64,000 nt of DNA from Stenotrophomonas sp046736075. GTDB lineage: Bacteria > Pseudomonadota > Gammaproteobacteria > Xanthomonadales > Xanthomonadaceae. Numbering within the stretch: position 1 is the first letter of the stretch; each line of letters opens with the position of its first letter. Under the pieces are notes generated by a model. It ran no database searches. It was not told the DNA's origin and saw only the letters and a program-made list of their open reading frames with translations. Positions 27,710-36,618 of this stretch are shown here, piece after piece. The position numbers were made by a program, and so were the translations under genes. The stretch lies in contig NZ_CP177163.1 of NCBI RefSeq assembly GCF_046736075.1, forward strand, positions 1,922,001 through 1,986,000, given 5' to 3'.

Positions 27710-27772
27710 CGCCGGGTTCTACCCGGCCGGGGACGTGCGCACCACCAGCAGCCGGGTAGAACCCGGCGCTAC
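27706..27772. repeat. inverted pair of REP elements
   Basis: GTAGCGCCGGGTTCTACCCGG at the left end and its near-perfect reverse complement at the right end (ending CTAC at 27772), separated by about 25 bases, between convergent genes. The whole can fold into one long hairpin as well as two small ones. The left GTAG forms the stop codon of the preceding gene. Confidence 0.85.
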
Positions 27773-27777
27773 GGGCG

Positions 27778-28716
27778 TCAATGCGCGGCGTGCTTGCCGC
27801 GCAGCTTCTGGATGGCGGTAACCGCGGCCAGCACGATCGCACCGGCGATCACGCCGACCACCATGTTGCCCAGCGCGTTGACCAGCCAGCCCCACGAGCC
27901 TTCGCCGCCGAGTGACAGCACCAGGTGATGCAGCGCCGGCACGTTGTGCACCAGGATGCCGCCGCCCACCAGGAACATCGCGGCGGTGCCGGCCACCGAC
28001 AGGAACTTCATCAGCCAAGGCGCGGCCACCAGCAGGCCACGGCCGAACGCGGCCAGCGCCGCGCCCTTGCGCGACAGGTACAAGCCGAGGTCGTCCAGCT
28101 TCACGATGCCGGCCACCAGCCCATACACGAACACGGTCATGGCCAGCGCGATGACCACCAGCGCGGTCACCTGGTTGAGGAACGGCGCAGCGGACACCAC
28201 GCCCAGCGACAGCACGATGATTTCGGCCGAGAGAATGAAGTCGGTGCGGATCGCGCCCTTCACCTTGTCGTTCTCCCACGCCACCATGTCCACCTTCTCG
28301 TCGGCCAGCGCCTTCACCCGCTCGGCCTTCTTCTGTTCGTCCTCTTCCTTCGAATGCAGGAAGCGGTGTGCCAGCTTCTCCACGCCTTCAAAGCACAGGA
28401 ACGCGCCGCCGATCATCATCAGCGGAACCACGATCGGCACCGGATAGCCCTTGCCGCGCAGCCAGGCTTCCAGCGCGCTGATCGCCAGCGCGGCCGGCAC
28501 CAGGATCGCCTTGTTGACCAGCGAGCCCTTGGCCACCGCCCACACCACCGGCAGTTCGCGGTTGGCGCTGACGCCGGTAACCTGCTGCGCGTTCAGCGCC
28601 AGATCGTCGCCGAGCACGCCGGCGGTCTTTTTGGCCGCGACCTTGGTCAGCACCGACACGTCATCCAGCAGCGACGCAATGTCATCGAGCAACGCGAACA
28701 GACTGGCACCGGCCAT
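27778..28716 (-). CDS. DUF808 family inner membrane protein (YedI-like)
   Basis: A 312-residue multi-pass membrane protein. The opening MAGASLFALLDDIASLLDDVSVLTKVAAKKTAGVLGDDLALNAQQV is the diagnostic DUF808 N-terminus, followed by VTGVSANRELPVVWAVAKGSLVNK and GKGYPVPIVVPLMMIGGAFLCFEGVEKL. Six or so hydrophobic helices; a charged central segment (HSKEEDEQKKAERVKALADEK) faces the cytoplasm. Function of the family is unknown. ATG 28716 chosen by family alignment. Confidence 0.9.
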   Translation of the reverse strand: MAGASLFALLDDIASLLDDVSVLTKVAAKKTAGVLGDDLALNAQQVTGVSANRELPVVWAVAKGSLVNKAILVPAALAISALEAWLRGKGYPVPIVVPLMMIGGAFLCFEGVEKLAHRFLHSKEEDEQKKAERVKALADEKVDMVAWENDKVKGAIRTDFILSAEIIVLSLGVVSAAPFLNQVTALVVIALAMTVFVYGLVAGIVKLDDLGLYLSRKGAALAAFGRGLLVAAPWLMKFLSVAGTAAMFLVGGGILVHNVPALHHLVLSLGGEGSWGWLVNALGNMVVGVIAGAIVLAAVTAIQKLRGKHAAH

Positions 28717-28850
28717 GAGGCTTCCAAAGGATCGATCGAAGCGCCGATTCTGACCGATCCTGCCCCGTTCGCGGTAGATGCCGCCGGATTCACCGCTCCA
28801 CCACCGGCGCCCGGCCACACTGCGGTGGATCGCCGTTGCCGGAGCCCTGC

Positions 28851-30539
28851 TTGAATACGCCCCCTGTCGCCCCCGGTTCGCCCTCGCTGGTCAAGGGCAT
28901 GAACCGCCGCAGCCAGATCCTGCGGCTGTTGCTGCGCTACCGCCATTCCGGCGTGTTCTCCGGCATGAACCTGGATGCCCGGGCCGTGCATGACCTGCCG
29001 CCCGAGGGCAATCCCGAGCAGTTCGTGACCGACCTGGAGGCACTGGGCCCCACCTTCGTCAAACTCGGCCAGATGCTCTCCACCCGGCCGGACATGGTGC
29101 CGGTGGAGTTCGCCACGGCGCTGGAGCGGATGCAGGAGAAGGTTGCGCCGATCCCGGTGGAGCGCATCTACGCGATCATCGAGCAGGAGCTGGGCGCCTC
29201 GGTATCCAAACTGTTCGCCTCGTTCGACCCGGTCCCGCTGGGCTGCGCGTCGATCGCGCAGGTGCACCGCGCGGAACTGCATGACGGGCGCGCAGTGGCG
29301 GTGAAGGTGCAGAAGCCAGAAGTGGCCGCGCAGCTCCGCTCGGACCTGGACGTGCTGCGCAGCTTCGCGCTGGCCGCCGACCATCTCACCCAGGTCGGGC
29401 GCCGGGTGCGTCTGCGCGACTGGCTCAATGAGTTCGCCAAAACCCTGATGCAGGAACTGGACTACCAGGCCGAAGCGGAAAACCTGCAGCGCTTCGGCCA
29501 GCACCTGCGTCCGTTCAAACCCTTGTGGGTGCCACAGCCGATCTGGGACTACTGCAGCCATCGCGTACTGACGATGGAGCTGGCGCAGGGTGTGCGGGTG
29601 GACATGATTCCCGACGTGCGCCGCACCGAGCAGCCGATGGCGCCGCTGGCGGCGGCACTGATCCGCGGCTATGTCGATCAGATCTTCGTGCATGGCGAGA
29701 TCCATGCCGATCCGCATCCTGGCAACCTGCGCGTCACCCCGGCCGGGCGCCTGGCGATCTTCGACCTCGGCATGGTCGCGCACATGCCGCCACGGCTGCG
29801 CGAGCGGCTGTTGAAGCTGCTGTTCGCTGCGGTGGACGGCCGCGGCGAGGAAGTGGCCGACGAGATCATCGGCATCAGCACGCGGCTGGAGTCGTTCGAT
29901 GAGGAACGCTACCTGCGCGAGACCGGCCAGGTGATCGCGCGCTATGCCGCCAACAGCAGCTTCTCCGAAGGCCGCGTGGTGCTCGACCTGGTCCGCATCG
30001 CCACCGCCAGCGGCCTGCGCACACCGCCCGAGCTGAGCCTGCTCGGCAAGGCACTGCTCAACCTGGAAACGGTGTGCCGGCTGTTGTCGCCCGATCTGGA
30101 CACACGCCGCATCGTCGAACGCCAGTTGCAGCATGTGATGCGCGCGCGCCTGAAGAAGTCGCTGTCGGCGGCCAACCTGGCCAGCGAAGCGATGGAGATG
30201 CAGCAGCTGCTGCGCGATGGGCCGCGCAAGATGACCGACATTCTCGCGCTGCTGGCCGAGAACCGGTTGCAGATGAAGGTGACGGGCCTGGAAGAATCGC
30301 GGTTGATGGAGAACCTGCAGAAGATCGCCAACCGTGTCTCCGCCGGCATCGTTACCGCCGCGCTGATTCTGGCAGCGGCGATGATGATGAAAGTGGACAC
30401 CGGCTGGCACCTGTTCGGCTACCCGGCCATCGCATTCACGTTGATGTTGATCGGCGTGTTCCTCGGGCTTGGCATCATCCTGAGTGCGCTGATATTCGAT
30501 CGTCGCGCACGTTCGAAGGAAGAACGCGGGCATCGTTGA
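28851..30539 (+). CDS. ABC1/UbiB family atypical kinase
   Basis: A 562-residue member of the UbiB/AarF/ABC1 family. Kinase-like core: the family KxGQ motif in TFVKLGQMLSTRPDMVP, the nucleotide-binding Ala-rich segment SIAQVHRAELHDGRAVAVKVQKP, ExD-type region LDYQAEAENLQRF, and the catalytic/metal loops EIHADPHPGNL and IFDLGMV. Two C-terminal hydrophobic helices anchor it in the membrane. Such proteins support ubiquinone synthesis or lipid handling; this one is longer and distinct enough that it may be a second paralogue rather than ubiB. TTG 28851 is preferred because GGAG precedes it by 6 bases; ATG 28899 is an alternative. Confidence 0.88.
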   Translation: MNTPPVAPGSPSLVKGMNRRSQILRLLLRYRHSGVFSGMNLDARAVHDLPPEGNPEQFVTDLEALGPTFVKLGQMLSTRPDMVPVEFATALERMQEKVAPIPVERIYAIIEQELGASVSKLFASFDPVPLGCASIAQVHRAELHDGRAVAVKVQKPEVAAQLRSDLDVLRSFALAADHLTQVGRRVRLRDWLNEFAKTLMQELDYQAEAENLQRFGQHLRPFKPLWVPQPIWDYCSHRVLTMELAQGVRVDMIPDVRRTEQPMAPLAAALIRGYVDQIFVHGEIHADPHPGNLRVTPAGRLAIFDLGMVAHMPPRLRERLLKLLFAAVDGRGEEVADEIIGISTRLESFDEERYLRETGQVIARYAANSSFSEGRVVLDLVRIATASGLRTPPELSLLGKALLNLETVCRLLSPDLDTRRIVERQLQHVMRARLKKSLSAANLASEAMEMQQLLRDGPRKMTDILALLAENRLQMKVTGLEESRLMENLQKIANRVSAGIVTAALILAAAMMMKVDTGWHLFGYPAIAFTLMLIGVFLGLGIILSALIFDRRARSKEERGHR

Positions 30540-30584
30540 CGCGCGTTTTCACGCGCGTTTTACGTCGCAGATGGCAGTGCGATA

Positions 30585-30603
30585 AACGACATTTGCTGTC
30601 GTT
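30585..30603. promoter_or_regulatory. inverted repeat upstream of the phosphoglycerol transferase gene
   Basis: AACGAC-N7-GTCGTT in an A+T-richer intergenic stretch (30540-30744), 142 bases upstream of the chosen start. It may be an operator or part of a transcript leader hairpin. No U tract follows. Confidence 0.35.
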
Positions 30604-30744
30604 CAAAACAAACATTTCAGTCAGGTTCGTGCAGGCATGATCGGGTCATCGGCCTGTCATGCAGATGTGGTTGGACAGCCGGTCGGATGGGAATCACGTC
30701 GTCATGACGTCCATCACCACCTGTCTCCGCTGCCGAATGTGCCT

Positions 30745-32853
30745 ATGCTCTGGATCCTGCTGCTGTCGCTGTTGCTGCTCGCCTGGCTGTTGCTCGCATC
30801 ACGCACGTGGGTGTGGTGGAAGGCCGGCCTGATGTCGCTGCTGATGGTGGCACTCAGCACGTGGTGGTTGATCGACAAGCTCTCCGGCGATGGGCTCAAT
30901 GCCGCCACCCTGTATCACCTGGGGGCGGACATGGAAGGCGCCGGCATCGCCGATTTCAAAACCTACATCGCCGGCTACATCGTGCTGCTGCTGGTGTCGC
31001 TGCTGCCGCTGGCGATGACGCGGCTGCGCCGTTGGCAGCGCAGCGGACACGGCGTTGCCATCTTCGGTGGCTTCCTGGCGGTGTGGTTCGGCGCGATCCT
31101 GGTCAGCCCGCTGTATCACGATGGCCAGCGCCTGTACCAGCAGATGCGCCCGGTCGATTACAGCATGGTGGCACCGGAGTACCGCGTGCCGCAGCAGCCG
31201 CTGCGCAAGCCGCGCAACATCGTCTGGATCTACGGTGAAAGCCTGGAGCGCACCTATCTGGACGAGACCACGTTCCCCGGCCTGATGCCCAACCTCAACC
31301 GCCTCGCCGCTCAGTCGCTGGACGTGCGCGGGCTGGCCTCGGCCGAAGGCGGCGGCTGGACCATCGCCGGGCTGGTGTCGTCGATGTGCGGCGTACCGCT
31401 CACCACTGCGCAGGGCGATGAAAACAGCATGGGCCGCATGGGCAGCTTCCTGCCCGAGGCGGTGTGTCTGGGCGATTACCTCAAGCAGCAGGGGTACACC
31501 AACCACTATCTGGGGGGCGCCAACGGCCAGTTCGCCGGCAAGGGCCAGTTCCTGGCCACGCACGGGTTCGATGCGGTCGATGATCTGGCCTGGTTCAAGC
31601 AGCAGAAGATCGCGCGCTCGCACTTCTCCACCTGGGGCGTGCATGACGATGTGCTGCTGGACAAGGCCTACGACCGCTTCATGCAGCTCTCGCGCAAGGG
31701 CGAGCCGTTCATGCTCACCACGCTCACGATGGACACCCACCATCCGGCCGGGCATCTGCCGGTGGCCTGCAAGCGCACCCGCTATCAGAGCGACTACGGC
31801 AACATCGGCCTGCTCAACGCGCTCAAGTGCACCGATGGCCTTATCTCCCGCCTGGTCGATCGCATCCAGGCCAGCCCGTATGGCGACGACACGCTGATCG
31901 TGATCGCCTCGGACCACCTGGCCATGCCCAACGATCTCAGCCATGTGCTGGCCAACCAGACGCGCGAGAACCTGCTGCTGTTCCTCGGCAAGGACATCGC
32001 CCCGCGCCAGCTGGCCGCCACCGATGCCTCCACGCTGGATTCGGGCGCCACCCTGCTCAGCCTGATCGAGCCGCAGATCAACGCCATCGGCTTCGGCCGC
32101 TCGCTGCTCGACCCCAAGCGTGCCGACCATGCCAGCGCGAGCGCGGCGGCGTTCCGCGACAAGGGCCGGGACTACCCGCGTTACCTGGCCTTCTCACGTT
32201 CGCTGTGGCTGGGCGACAAGACCCGGCAGCTGCGCATCGATGACGACAACCAGGTGGTGGTCGGGCTGCAGCATGTGCAACCGCCGGTGCTGCTGGAGTA
32301 CGACAAGCAGTGGGACCTGAAGTCGGTGTACCTGGAAAACACCTCCAAGCAGTTCGACCTGGCCGATCCGGCCAACACCCTGGCCTATGTGGATCGCTGC
32401 ACCGCCTTCGAGGATGGCTCGGCCGATGGCGACTGGTGCGCCATGCTGGTCAACCAGGACAAGGGCATCAAGCTGTTCCGCGACGAGCAGCTGCGTACCG
32501 GCATTGCCGTGGACGGTCCGCTGGACCCGACCACCGGCCCGCGCCCGAGCATCCGCCAGGCGCACATGATCACCCAGAAGGGCCGCCGCACCCGCGCCGG
32601 CCAGTACATGCTGCAGATGGTGGCCAGGCAGTCGCCCGACCGCGGCTTCTGGATCGAGGCGGTGTCCTCGCAGCGCAAGGTGGTGGTGGCCCAGCAGTGG
32701 GTGCAGCCGGACGCCGAGGGCCGCATCAACGTGCCGTTCGGGCTGGATCACGAAGTGGACGATCTGGAAATCCGCGCGTGGTTGAACCACGCCGAGAAGC
32801 TGGCCGTGGATACCTTCGCGCTGGTGCCGTCACGCCGCGGCAACCGCGGCTGA
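30745..32853 (+). CDS. OpgB/MdoB-like phosphoglycerol transferase (LTA synthase family)
   Basis: A 702-residue inner membrane protein with a large periplasmic sulfatase-fold domain. Four N-terminal membrane helices (first LWILLLSLLLLAWLLLAS) precede a catalytic domain opening NIVWIYGESLERTYLDETTFPGLMPNLNRLA, with the nucleophile region GGGWTIAGLVSSMCGVPL and metal-binding MDTHHPAGH and VIASDHLAMPND. In E. coli OpgB moves phosphoglycerol from phosphatidylglycerol to osmoregulated periplasmic glucans. The 190-residue C-terminal extension also fits OpgB. ATG 30745 begins the first helix. Upstream codons to 30637 look non-coding. Confidence 0.85.
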   Translation: MLWILLLSLLLLAWLLLASRTWVWWKAGLMSLLMVALSTWWLIDKLSGDGLNAATLYHLGADMEGAGIADFKTYIAGYIVLLLVSLLPLAMTRLRRWQRSGHGVAIFGGFLAVWFGAILVSPLYHDGQRLYQQMRPVDYSMVAPEYRVPQQPLRKPRNIVWIYGESLERTYLDETTFPGLMPNLNRLAAQSLDVRGLASAEGGGWTIAGLVSSMCGVPLTTAQGDENSMGRMGSFLPEAVCLGDYLKQQGYTNHYLGGANGQFAGKGQFLATHGFDAVDDLAWFKQQKIARSHFSTWGVHDDVLLDKAYDRFMQLSRKGEPFMLTTLTMDTHHPAGHLPVACKRTRYQSDYGNIGLLNALKCTDGLISRLVDRIQASPYGDDTLIVIASDHLAMPNDLSHVLANQTRENLLLFLGKDIAPRQLAATDASTLDSGATLLSLIEPQINAIGFGRSLLDPKRADHASASAAAFRDKGRDYPRYLAFSRSLWLGDKTRQLRIDDDNQVVVGLQHVQPPVLLEYDKQWDLKSVYLENTSKQFDLADPANTLAYVDRCTAFEDGSADGDWCAMLVNQDKGIKLFRDEQLRTGIAVDGPLDPTTGPRPSIRQAHMITQKGRRTRAGQYMLQMVARQSPDRGFWIEAVSSQRKVVVAQQWVQPDAEGRINVPFGLDHEVDDLEIRAWLNHAEKLAVDTFALVPSRRGNRG

Positions 32854-32875
32854 CAGCGCGCGGAGCCGGTGGCCG

Positions 32876-33191
32876 GGGTTGCCGGCCAGCGGCCGGCACT
32901 ACCGTGCGGATGCAGAGGTTATCGGGTTGCCGGCCAGCGGCCGGCATTACCGTGCGGATGCAGGGGTTATCGGGTTGCCGGCCAGCGGCCGGTATTACCG
33001 TGCGGACGCAGGGGCTATCGGGTTGCCGGCCAGCGGCCGGCACTACCGTGCGGATGCAGGGGTTATCGGGTTGCCGGCCAGCGGCCGGCACTACCGTGCG
33101 GATGCAGGGGCTATCGGGTTGCCGGCCAGCGGCCGGCATTACCGGGGTGGATGCCTGGGGTGTCGGGTTGCCGGCCAGAGGTTGGCATTAC
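32876..33191. repeat. 48-bp tandem array of REP hairpins (six copies plus a diverged seventh)
   Basis: The core GCCGGCCAGCGGCCGGC begins at 32881, 32929, 32977, 33025, 33073 and 33121, an exact 48-base period; a degenerate seventh copy begins at 33170. On the minus strand each unit starts with the REP-style head GTAGTGCCGGCC and continues through a hairpin into a 25-base linker rich in ACCCGATAACCCC. The array lies between two convergent genes. It is not CRISPR: there are no unique spacers, units are directly abutting. The multiple of 3 explains long spurious open frames on both strands. Confidence 0.93.
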
Positions 33192-35623
33192 GGATCGCGT
33201 ACCAGGTGGATGTCGGTCGGCGAGGACAGGGCGATGCCGGCGGCGGCGAAGCTCTGCAGCATGTTGAAGTACAGGTCGCTGCGCACCCCGTACACGGCGC
33301 GCGGGCCGGATACGTAGGCGAAGCTGTTGATCGCGATCTGGCCGTTGGCGATCGAATCGATGAACACCGACGGCGCCGGATCGGCCAGCACCGCCACATG
33401 CGCGGCATAGGCATCCAGCAGGATCTGGCGTACCGCAGCCACATCGGTGCTCAGCGGCACCGAGAACTGGATCTGGATGCGCCCCTGCGCATTGCCCATC
33501 GTCATGTTGCGGATGGTCTTGGTGATCAGTTCCGAGTTGGGCACGATCAGGGTGGATTTGTCGCCGACCTGGATTTCGGTCGAGCGCACGCTGATCCGCT
33601 TGATGTCGCCTTCCTGATCGCCCAGTTTGACCCAGTCACCGATCTTCACCGGCCGCTCGGCCAGCAGGATCAGGCCGGAGACGAAGTTCTGGGTGATCGC
33701 CTGCAGGCCAAAGCCGATACCCACCGACAGCGCGCTGACCACCAGCGCCAGCTTCTCGAAACCGATGCCCAGCGCGGTCAGGCCCCACAGCACGGCAGCG
33801 ATGATGCCCAGGTAGCGGGTGACGGTGCTGATGGAGTTGCGCGCGCCGGCATCCAGTTCGGTCTTCGGCAGGTAGGTTTCGGTGAGCCAGCGCTGGAACG
33901 CCTGCATGACCGCCCATACCACCAGGAACACCAGCAGCGCATACACCACGCTGCTCGGCTTGAGCGTGGTTTCGCCGATCTTCAACCCGCCCGACAGCGT
34001 ATCCAGCCCGCCGTAGAACGCGTTGAGGTTGCCGAATGGCACGGCGAGCGCCAGCACCGCCAGCAGGATCACCCCGATGCGCAGTACCGCCGACAGCAGC
34101 ACCCCGGCCTGTTCGATCCGTGCCTCGCTCAGCCCGGTGGTCAGCACGATGCTCTGCCCCACCCGGCTGCTGGGCGACAGCGCCGTGGTGGCCAGGTCAT
34201 CGGCGAACTTGAGCAGCAGCGAGGCCGCCAGCAGCACCACTGCACCCCAGACCAGCTGCTGGGCCACGAACAGCGCGAAGTTGAGGTAGCCCAGCAGGGT
34301 CGCGATGACGGCCGCAGCCACCACCACATGCCCGGCCACGCGTGCCAGGACGATCCAGCCGCTCCTGCGCGGCACGCCCTTGGCCTTGCCATCGGCCTTG
34401 GCCTTGCCATCGCTGTCCTGCGCCTCAAGCTTGGCAGCGGCCTCGGCGGCCTGGCGGCGGTGCAGCCGCGCCAGCGACACCAGGATGGCGATGATCAGCC
34501 CCATGTACGTGATGGCAACCAGCCCGTCGACCGCAACGGTGGTGATCTCGCTGGTGCGCGAGGCGCGGTTGATCTCCACCAGCAGGATGCCGATGAAGGT
34601 CAGCCCCGCCGCGCCCCAGGCGTACTTGCGCAGCCGCCAGGCGGCGCTGTCATCGAGCGCCAGCAGCCGCCATGAAGGCCGCTTGGGCACCAGCAGGCAC
34701 GCGCTCAGCGCCGTGATGAAGGCGGCGACGAAGGTGGCCACCTGGAAGTGCAGTGCCAACTGCTGCAGCCGGGGCGGAATCGCGCCGATCGAGTCGAGCG
34801 AGGCAACCAGCACGACCGCCGCGAACCCCGGCAGCAACGTTCCCACCGCCAGCAGCCACACGGCCAGCCCGGACCGGCGCAGGCGGCCATCCGGGGCGCG
34901 TTCGGACGCTGCATAGCGGCGGCCCAGCGCGCGCAGCCACAGGCGCAGCGGGAAGAACATCACCAGCGCCAGCACCAGCCCGGTCAGCGGCGCTCCCCAG
35001 CCATGTTCGGCGATGGCCTTGCGTGCGGTGTTTTCGCCCTGCCGGTACAGCAGCACCAGGCGGTGGATGTCGGCCGGCACATGGGTGGCGAACTGTCGCC
35101 ACAACGAGGGCGACAGCGGCGAATTGACCTTGCGCGCCAGTTCCTCGCTGAACTGCGTCACGCGCATTTTCTCGATATCCGCGCTCAGCTGTTTGGCATT
35201 GTCGGCGAGCAGGTTGGCCCGCGCGATGGCCGAGGCGATGTCGGCCCGCTGCTGGGTCATGGCCTTGCGCTGCTGCGCGATGTCGCGTGCTTCGGTCGCC
35301 CCTTCGGGCACCTCGCCCAGCTGCGCCAGCCGTCCTTCAACCTGCTTCAGCTGCGGGTCCAGCGCGTCGCGCGCCGCCTTCGCATCGCGCTGCACCGCCA
35401 GGGCGCGGTCGGACAGCGTCTTGAGCGTATCCAGGGTATCGCCGTCGTCCAGCGAGGCCTGGATCTGCTTGAGGTCCTTGTCGGCCTGCGCCAGCTGCGC
35501 GATGGGATCGGCCTCGGCCGGATCGTCGTTCTGGGCCAGCGCCAGCGGCGCCATCCCCAGCCAGGCCAGCAGCATCAACCAGGCCAGCGGCCGCGACAGG
35601 AAAGAAGGGAAACGGGAAGACAA
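33188..35623 (-). CDS. large MscS-family mechanosensitive channel with DUF3772 domain
   Basis: An 811-residue inner membrane channel. Signal peptide with cleavage after PLALAQ; a periplasmic helical DUF3772-type domain (about 30-190) with coiled-coil character; about eleven membrane helices; and the C-terminal MscS pore and beta domain: the pore helix equivalent VVSALSVGIGFGLQAITQNFVSGLILLAERPVKIGDWVKLGDQEG, followed by IKRISVRSTEIQVGDKSTLIVPNSELI. It releases osmolytes on hypo-osmotic shock. Its TAA stop lies within the head (GTAA) of the last, diverged REP copy of the 48-bp array. Confidence 0.92.
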   Translation of the reverse strand: MSSRFPSFLSRPLAWLMLLAWLGMAPLALAQNDDPAEADPIAQLAQADKDLKQIQASLDDGDTLDTLKTLSDRALAVQRDAKAARDALDPQLKQVEGRLAQLGEVPEGATEARDIAQQRKAMTQQRADIASAIARANLLADNAKQLSADIEKMRVTQFSEELARKVNSPLSPSLWRQFATHVPADIHRLVLLYRQGENTARKAIAEHGWGAPLTGLVLALVMFFPLRLWLRALGRRYAASERAPDGRLRRSGLAVWLLAVGTLLPGFAAVVLVASLDSIGAIPPRLQQLALHFQVATFVAAFITALSACLLVPKRPSWRLLALDDSAAWRLRKYAWGAAGLTFIGILLVEINRASRTSEITTVAVDGLVAITYMGLIIAILVSLARLHRRQAAEAAAKLEAQDSDGKAKADGKAKGVPRRSGWIVLARVAGHVVVAAAVIATLLGYLNFALFVAQQLVWGAVVLLAASLLLKFADDLATTALSPSSRVGQSIVLTTGLSEARIEQAGVLLSAVLRIGVILLAVLALAVPFGNLNAFYGGLDTLSGGLKIGETTLKPSSVVYALLVFLVVWAVMQAFQRWLTETYLPKTELDAGARNSISTVTRYLGIIAAVLWGLTALGIGFEKLALVVSALSVGIGFGLQAITQNFVSGLILLAERPVKIGDWVKLGDQEGDIKRISVRSTEIQVGDKSTLIVPNSELITKTIRNMTMGNAQGRIQIQFSVPLSTDVAAVRQILLDAYAAHVAVLADPAPSVFIDSIANGQIAINSFAYVSGPRAVYGVRSDLYFNMLQSFAAAGIALSSPTDIHLVRDP

Positions 35624-35706
35624 ACCGGCGCACCACGGGCTTCGCGCGGACCACCGCGCCTGCGCGAACTATAAACCCGGCCCCGTTCAGACCGGGTGTG
35701 CGCGGC

Positions 35707-35955
35707 TCAGTACTTCAGCCGGAGCTCTTCCACCTGCGGCTGCAGACGGGCATACCAGTCCTGGAATTCCTCTTCGGTGATCTCTTCGGGCGCGTATACC
35801 GCGATCGGGTCCCAGGCATGGTCGGTGGGCAGCGGCTGGCGCGGCCCGGCGCGCAGGGAATAGCTGATGCCCTGGTGGTCGATCACGTCGTCCACCGTTT
35901 CCCAACGGTCGCGTACGAAGCCGGTTTCGCTCGTCAGCAGAATCACCTGATACAT
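35707..35955 (-). CDS. small conserved acidic protein, unknown function
   Basis: An 82-residue cytoplasmic protein (start MYQVILLTSETGFVRDRWETVDDVIDH, end PQVEELRLKY). It has an alternating beta/alpha look with many acidic residues (VYAPEEITEEEFQDWYARLQ). The ATG at 35955 is favoured since GAGGGA lies 7 bases ahead of it; ATG 35961 is too close to that site. No family recognised. Confidence 0.6.
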   Translation of the reverse strand: MYQVILLTSETGFVRDRWETVDDVIDHQGISYSLRAGPRQPLPTDHAWDPIAVYAPEEITEEEFQDWYARLQPQVEELRLKY

Positions 35956-36119
35956 CCGCATGTCCCTCGCTGTGGTCGACCGACAGCATAGCGCCGCGTC
36001 CATGACCGCAGCACCCCATCGCAACAACGCAGTGTCTCGACGTCCTCCTCGCCCGGGCTTCACCCGCCCGTGGCGGCGGCGTGGGCATCGTGAGGGGCCT
36101 CTTCCCTGCCCTGGCCGCG

Positions 36120-36614
36120 ATGAACACCACTGACGACCTCAAGACCGTGCCCAACCTGAAACTGCCCCGCTATCTGGGCACCTGGTACGAAATCGTGCGG
36201 CTGCCGATGCGGCACGAGCCAGAGGGGTGTACCGATGTTTCCGCGCACTACACGCTGCAGGACAACGGCAACGTACAGGTGGTCAACCGCTGCCGCATGG
36301 ACGGCGAGGTCGAAGAAGCGATGGGCGAGGCGTCCGTCACCGGCAACGACAGCGCGCGGCTGGCCGTCAGCTTCCTGCCCAAGGGCCTGCGCTGGTTGCC
36401 GTTCACCAAGGGGGACTACTGGGTGATCCAGATCGCGCCGGACTACAGCGTCTCGCTGGTCGGCAGCCCGGACCGCAAGTTCCTCTGGCTGCTCGCGCGC
36501 ACCCCCACGCTGGACCGCACCGTGCAGGACCATTACCTGGCCTACGCGCGGCAGCAGGGCTTCGACCTCACCGACCTGATCCAGACGCCGCACACCGGCC
36601 ACCCCACGGCCTGA
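36120..36614 (+). CDS. lipocalin family protein (Blc-like)
   Basis: A 164-residue lipocalin. The GxW motif is in LGTWYEIVRLPMRHE, the second and third structurally conserved regions in GSPDRKFLWLLARTP and the preceding DYWVIQIAPDYS. The protein most resembles bacterial lipocalin Blc, which binds lysophospholipid, but it lacks a clear lipoprotein signal, so it may be cytoplasmic unless translation starts at 36081. It is followed 4 bases later by an FAD oxidoreductase gene, implying one transcript. Confidence 0.88.
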   Translation: MNTTDDLKTVPNLKLPRYLGTWYEIVRLPMRHEPEGCTDVSAHYTLQDNGNVQVVNRCRMDGEVEEAMGEASVTGNDSARLAVSFLPKGLRWLPFTKGDYWVIQIAPDYSVSLVGSPDRKFLWLLARTPTLDRTVQDHYLAYARQQGFDLTDLIQTPHTGHPTA

Positions 36615-36618
36615 GCGC

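Noticed and set aside
32876..33191. CRISPR array
   Set aside because: The regular 48-base repeats have no unique spacers between them, units are identical through hairpin and linker, and there are no cas genes near.
32726..34675. Proteins of repeated 16-residue units on both strands over the REP array
   Set aside because: The period of 48 is a multiple of 3, so all frames stay open by chance; no start signals, and the frames run antisense into the MscS-type gene.
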